NCBI GenBank assembly: GCA_947311175.1
Contig: CAMZKK010000152.1
Location: forward strand, 1 to 11,052
Direction: 5' to 3'
Length of the DNA: 11,052 nucleotides
Source: an uncultured Planctomycetota bacterium
GTDB taxonomy: Bacteria; Planctomycetota; SZUA-567; JAFGNG01
The number at the start of each line of letters is the position of its first letter. Positions within the stretch are counted from its first letter, which is position 1. The notes under the pieces are model-generated. The model made no database searches, was not told where the DNA came from, and was given only the letters and a program-made list of their open reading frames with translations. Made by a program: the position numbers and the translations under genes. Below are positions 7,765 through 11,052 of this stretch, piece by piece.

Positions 7765-7773
7765 CCCTCCCTT
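7765..7773 (-). promoter_or_regulatory. Strong Shine-Dalgarno AAGGGAGGG of the 328-residue gene
   Basis: On the minus strand AAGGGAGGG fills most of the 16-base gap between the two genes and ends six bases before the GTG at 7758. It fixes the GTG start over the in-frame ATG at codon 17 and argues for a shared transcript with the upstream secreted-protein gene. Confidence 0.7.
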
Positions 7774-7774
7774 G

Positions 7775-10700
7775 TTAATCGTTTTTCCCAATATTTATCA
7801 AAACCCTAGTTACTTCTTTGCGAATGAACAAACTACCACCATCTTCATCTGCACCGACCCAAACTTTTTTTCCTTTATAAAATGCAGGGATTTTTAGGTC
7901 TCTAATTGAGGCATTCTTCCAGCCGTCTTTTCCTGTTGTTGGGTAGATAGTAATTACTCCCTGATAATTATGTTGGTCGCCGGTTATTTGAAAATATGGT
8001 TTCATCTGTAGTCGTGGTGGATTTTTTACATTGGGGTCAGGAGTCCAAAATAGAGACAATCTCAATATTATTTGAGATGGATTAGGGGATGCAATCGGAG
8101 TAACCTTAACAGAAAGACTACTGGTTAGAGAGGTTCCTCTTAATAAATTAAATCTGGTTTCAAGAGCTGCAGAAAGTTGAGTTTCTATTTTTACATACTT
8201 GCGCCCAAGCACCGCTTCTTTGGTTGGACGAATATCAAAATATCTTCTTGCCTCTACTCTATCGGTTTGTTCTTCTCCTCCAGCAGGAAGGTTTACCCTT
8301 ATGATTTGTGGGCTAGTCCAACCTGGTTCTAGCCGCATTCTTTTGTTGCTGTCAACGTAGGCAGCGTACTGTAAGCGAAAGGTACTGATGAGAGGTTCGT
8401 TAAAAAAGTTTCTAATCTCCATTCTCTGTCGCTGGGTTTCATTTACACTTCGTAGCGGAGGGTCGTTAAGGATACGAATGCTCATCCTTGTTCTAGCAAG
8501 AGGGATTGACATTCCATCAATAAGAAGAGGTGTTTGAGTAATAGTGAAAATTCTCTTTGTTCTTATTTCATTTCCCGAGATGTCAATTTTTGTAAGATTG
8601 CCAAGTCCGGTGCCAATATCAATTTTTTTGTTCTTTTTGTCTCCTGTATACCAAATTGCAATAATTGCAGTTTTGCGAGGGGTTTTAAAAATAAAATTTT
8701 CAATATCCGCTCCAAGCTGAAAACTACCAAGATATTCAGCACCTCTTAGATTTTCAGCCAAGGTTCGTGTCGCAAGAAAACTCGGCCTAGGGATTAACCT
8801 GCCGTCTCTAGTTGTTGCCAACAAACCACGTTGAGGATTCAATAATGAACCACAGGTTATTCTATCGAATCCCAAAGCCTTACCAATGATAACTTTTCTT
8901 GCAAGGTCTATGGCTTGTGCACGTTCACTTGATATCTCTCTGAGATATTGATCCACCGGAAGTAGTCTTAGGTTGAGCTGTTTTTTCTGTTTGTGCCTAG
9001 TGTCTAAATCTGCCTGCGTGGAATTTGTTTTGGAAATAAATTCTTTGCTAGCGTAATTCGCAAGCTTCATGATTGGTTCAGAGGGATAAATGGCATTTTC
9101 CCACTTCATCATATTGGTAAATCTTCGCGGCATAATTTTTGCCAATTGATACATCATTGTGTATTCATCTATTTTAGAAGAGACCAGAATATTTACTGCC
9201 TCCGCACAGGAAACAGGAGGGATGCTGTTTGCTGAACCTAACACCAATGGAAATGCTTGAGAGAATGCACTGGTGAGATCCTGCAGCATCTTCCTTGCTT
9301 CTGCCACATACGAGTATCTAACTCCTCCATTGCCAAAACTTAGGTCTGAATCTGCCCCCCACTGCCAACTATCAATTTGAGTGCCGAAATTACTAACCGG
9401 GCTAAAGATATATTTTTTAATCAATGGCAATCTGTCTTTGAGTGCCGATAGCATTCCTTCTTCAGGAACAAGTTCTCTTGGCATTCTACCAAATGTTCCG
9501 GTAAATCTGATATTGTTATCTCGTAGGTTTCGTAATATTTGTGATACCAACCATACTTGATTTTTTGTATCGGTAGATTTTGAATCTTCCGACCATAATT
9601 CTATATTGCTGCGAAAAACTCCCAGATGGCGAAATGATTTGATTAGTGAACTTTGTTTTACTTTTTCGTGTGATGAAAGAATGTCGAAGTTTACTGAAAA
9701 CTGGTCGAGATATTTATTGTTGGCTCTGTTTTCTGATTTGGATAATGGCTTTTTCCATCGACCGATAACATGAGAAACAGTTGCTTGTGGTTGATCTTTT
9801 ACCCCATAAAGGGTTACTACGACATAGTAAACACCATATTTGTTGATGTTAGGGATAATTTCTTCACGAACGGTTGTCGTATTTTTGGGATTAAGCGGCT
9901 TTATGTTTTTTTCAAATTTTTTGTCAGGGGTTTCGCCATTCATGTTAAATATTTCGATTTTTCTCCAATATTTTTTACCTTTTAGTCTGTTGTGTGATTC
10001 CGAATCAGGGACATTAGGGATTAGTCCTTGATAAAGGATAGACATTTTTAAAGGTTTGAAGTCATCTCTAAATTCACTATCAATCCCAATCTTTGGCCTG
10101 CTTTTTATCTGGATATCGTCAAACCATGCTACGCCATGTCTATCAGCACCCTTGATTGCAGAATTATCTTTTATTCTGCAAACGAGTTTCACACCATTTG
10201 TTCTAGGGTGCAGGGCATTGACTCTTCTGATTAAAGGACCTTCCGACCAGTCATTTTGTCCAGCCGGTATTAGTAGTTTGTCCGGTCTTCCTAAGATTTC
10301 TTCTTTTCCGTTTTCATCTATATTTAACCAAAAAATATCTATTGATACTATGCTGTGATCAAGGTTTTTAGTTTTGGCATAAGCAGTGATTTCATACGCA
10401 AGTTCAGGGTCAATTGTCTTAGGATATACGGTTTCTATAGCGGTCTCTTTTCCCGAATATGTCATATACATAACAGTGCCAGGTTTGCTTGGATCACTGC
10501 CTATACGCCATTTATCTTCAGATAAACCAATCTTTTCATATTGCGGATACCTCGGCCCTTTTAATCTCTTCCATAAATCAGGAAAGCCATCGTGGTCTCT
10601 GTCCCGACTATTCATGTCATTTCCACGAGGTTCAAAATCATAAATGTTTACATTTTTTGCCAGTTTTATTCGGCTTTGTGCCTGCTGATTAACCTCTGCG

Positions 10701-10798
10701 GTATGGCAATATTTTGCTGAAATAAAAAGGACGATAATAGATAGTAGAAGGTGAGGTGCGACTAAAGAAGATTTGATATTTAAAACTCCTTTACCCAA
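7775..10798 (-). CDS. Large secreted glycoside hydrolase-like protein with carbohydrate-binding-like domain, TTG start
   Basis: A 1007-residue exported protein. Residues 1-34 form a signal peptide (LLLSIIVLFISA core, cleavage near HTA-EV). DRDHDGFPD (66-74) is a Ca-binding-type DxDxDG loop. Residues 86-232 resemble a jelly-roll carbohydrate-binding domain, with LAYEITAYAK early and VAWFDDIQI (223-231) as the closing strand. Residues 245-350 are Ig-like. Residues 365-700 look like a clan GH-A type TIM barrel: SWQWGADSD (477-485) sits where such enzymes usually carry the Asn-Glu acid/base motif, and the barrel ends in PRPSFLATRTLAENLRGAEY (670-689). Residues 705-780 form the usual small beta domain (AIIAIWYTGD), and 790-1007 are further beta-rich modules. 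With Asp rather than Glu at the expected position, activity is doubtful. The start is TTG because an in-frame stop lies just upstream and no ATG or GTG occurs before the signal core. The 328-residue gene follows after 16 bases. Confidence 0.85.
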   Translation of the reverse strand: MGKGVLNIKSSLVAPHLLLSIIVLFISAKYCHTAEVNQQAQSRIKLAKNVNIYDFEPRGNDMNSRDRDHDGFPDLWKRLKGPRYPQYEKIGLSEDKWRIGSDPSKPGTVMYMTYSGKETAIETVYPKTIDPELAYEITAYAKTKNLDHSIVSIDIFWLNIDENGKEEILGRPDKLLIPAGQNDWSEGPLIRRVNALHPRTNGVKLVCRIKDNSAIKGADRHGVAWFDDIQIKSRPKIGIDSEFRDDFKPLKMSILYQGLIPNVPDSESHNRLKGKKYWRKIEIFNMNGETPDKKFEKNIKPLNPKNTTTVREEIIPNINKYGVYYVVVTLYGVKDQPQATVSHVIGRWKKPLSKSENRANNKYLDQFSVNFDILSSHEKVKQSSLIKSFRHLGVFRSNIELWSEDSKSTDTKNQVWLVSQILRNLRDNNIRFTGTFGRMPRELVPEEGMLSALKDRLPLIKKYIFSPVSNFGTQIDSWQWGADSDLSFGNGGVRYSYVAEARKMLQDLTSAFSQAFPLVLGSANSIPPVSCAEAVNILVSSKIDEYTMMYQLAKIMPRRFTNMMKWENAIYPSEPIMKLANYASKEFISKTNSTQADLDTRHKQKKQLNLRLLPVDQYLREISSERAQAIDLARKVIIGKALGFDRITCGSLLNPQRGLLATTRDGRLIPRPSFLATRTLAENLRGAEYLGSFQLGADIENFIFKTPRKTAIIAIWYTGDKKNKKIDIGTGLGNLTKIDISGNEIRTKRIFTITQTPLLIDGMSIPLARTRMSIRILNDPPLRSVNETQRQRMEIRNFFNEPLISTFRLQYAAYVDSNKRMRLEPGWTSPQIIRVNLPAGGEEQTDRVEARRYFDIRPTKEAVLGRKYVKIETQLSAALETRFNLLRGTSLTSSLSVKVTPIASPNPSQIILRLSLFWTPDPNVKNPPRLQMKPYFQITGDQHNYQGVITIYPTTGKDGWKNASIRDLKIPAFYKGKKVWVGADEDGGSLFIRKEVTRVLINIGKND

Positions 10799-10860
10799 AG
10801 GAATTACTACCTGTTGTTAATGAAGTAGTTATTCGTTGTGAAAGTTTATCTTGGTAAAAT
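10799..10860 (-). promoter_or_regulatory. Leader region of the 1007-residue gene
   Basis: These 62 bases between the hairpin and the TTG start should contain the promoter or at least the leader. I see no confident -35/-10 pair. TATATT occurs on the minus strand at the edge of the hairpin, and the 12-mer GAATAACTACTT (10834-10823) also occurs in the purL promoter region in the same orientation. No strong ribosome site precedes the TTG; only AGG appears, 11 bases away. Confidence 0.25.
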
Positions 10861-10898
10861 ATATGGATGATTATTCAATAGTGAACAATCATCCATAT
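10861..10898 (-). terminator. Strong hairpin, probable terminator of the minus-strand gene entering from the right
   Basis: Arms ATATGGATGATT (10861-10872) and AATCATCCATAT (10887-10898) are exact 12-base complements. After one mismatch, TTC/GAA add three more pairs around a six-base loop. On the minus strand it lies about 15-45 bases beyond the possible stops at 10913 and 10942 and is followed by ATTTTACC, a short T-run. It lies 63 bases before the TTG of the 1007-residue gene and would separate that gene from upstream transcription. The weak T-run leaves room for a processing or regulatory hairpin instead. Confidence 0.5.
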
Positions 10899-10941
10899 TG
10901 TAAAGTTATTAGTTATTTTTCAGTAACTGATTTTTTGTCAT

Positions 10942-11052
10942 TTACTGTAGATTCTTTTGTTTCTTTGACGGTGTTTTTTTCTTTTTTCTTTGCCTCTTTA
11001 AATCTCTTGCCAAACAACGCAATAACGTGGTTTTACCAATACCATTAGGGCC
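10942..11052 (-). pseudogene. ABC-type Walker A fragment with early stop (partial, right edge)
   Basis: Read on the minus strand from the right edge, the first codons give GPNGIGKTTLLRCLARD, a canonical ABC ATPase Walker A and its following helix. The same frame then runs through a Lys/Arg-rich stretch to a TAA at 10944-10942, only 36 residues in total. An ABC ATPase needs about 180 further residues with Q-loop, LSGGQ, Walker B and H-loop, all absent. A second frame (11032 to 10913) stays open and has a Lys/Glu/Thr-rich, protein-like tail ending SVTEK. This may therefore be a truncated or frameshifted gene remnant, a Lys-rich gene whose sequence is chimeric at the edge, or an assembly artefact. 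The motif is clear; the status of the gene is not. Confidence 0.4.

Noticed and set aside
9770..10692. Several plus-strand open frames of 63-100 codons
   Set aside because: All are antisense to the 1007-residue gene and have hydrophobic, random-looking translations.
10851..11048. Plus-strand open frame of 65 codons at the right edge
   Set aside because: It runs through the hairpin and the complement of A-rich coding sequence, giving a Phe/Ser-rich translation without features.
1..11052. CRISPR array, tRNA, rRNA, transposase or prophage genes
   Set aside because: Reading both strands showed no regularly spaced repeats, no cloverleaf or rRNA-like stretches, and no protein of these classes.

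Overview
The window is AT-rich bacterial DNA using the standard code, with TAA and TGA as stops and GTG and TTG starts. Two housekeeping-type regions flank a block of large secreted proteins. Several features suggest a low-GC member of the Planctomycetota or a related PVC lineage: a tandem PurS-PurS-PurL fusion, a secreted protein opening with a DxDxDGxxD motif followed by a 'FPDLW...GPRYPQY'-like stretch, and big multi-domain exported proteins combining Ig-like, degenerate glycosidase-like and S-layer/BcsB-like parts. The placement is an inference from protein style; no marker gene is present.

Layout: (1) 1-1672, minus strand: N-terminal 557 residues of PurL (purine synthesis), preceded by two fused PurS-like domains and cut by the left edge. 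(2) 1673-1895: divergent, AT-rich intergenic region with a TTGACA box on the purL side and a 9-bp perfect dyad on the other side. (3) 1896-4057, plus strand: a PepT-like M20 metallopeptidase translationally coupled (GTGA overlap) to a WbbL-like GT2 glycosyltransferase. (4) 4151-6754, plus strand: an 867-residue secreted multi-domain protein with its own promoter-like boxes. (5) 6772-10798, minus strand: a two-gene unit in which a 1007-residue secreted glycosidase-like protein is followed after 16 nt, with a strong Shine-Dalgarno sequence, by a 328-residue coiled-coil protein of unknown function. It converges on the 867-residue gene with a 17-bp gap. (6) 10861-10898: a near-perfect hairpin, probably the terminator of whatever minus-strand gene enters from the right. 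(7) 10942-11052: an ABC-type Walker A motif followed within 30 codons by a stop, at the right edge.

How the genes work together: the M20/GT2 pair is a real two-gene unit, but the pairing does not reveal a pathway. The two secreted proteins have related architecture (signal peptide, beta domains, a barrel-like centre without obvious catalytic residues, beta-rich C-terminal parts) and lie tail to tail. They are the best candidates for an undescribed extracellular carbohydrate- or surface-related function. I see no CRISPR array, tRNA, rRNA, transposase or classic defence gene.
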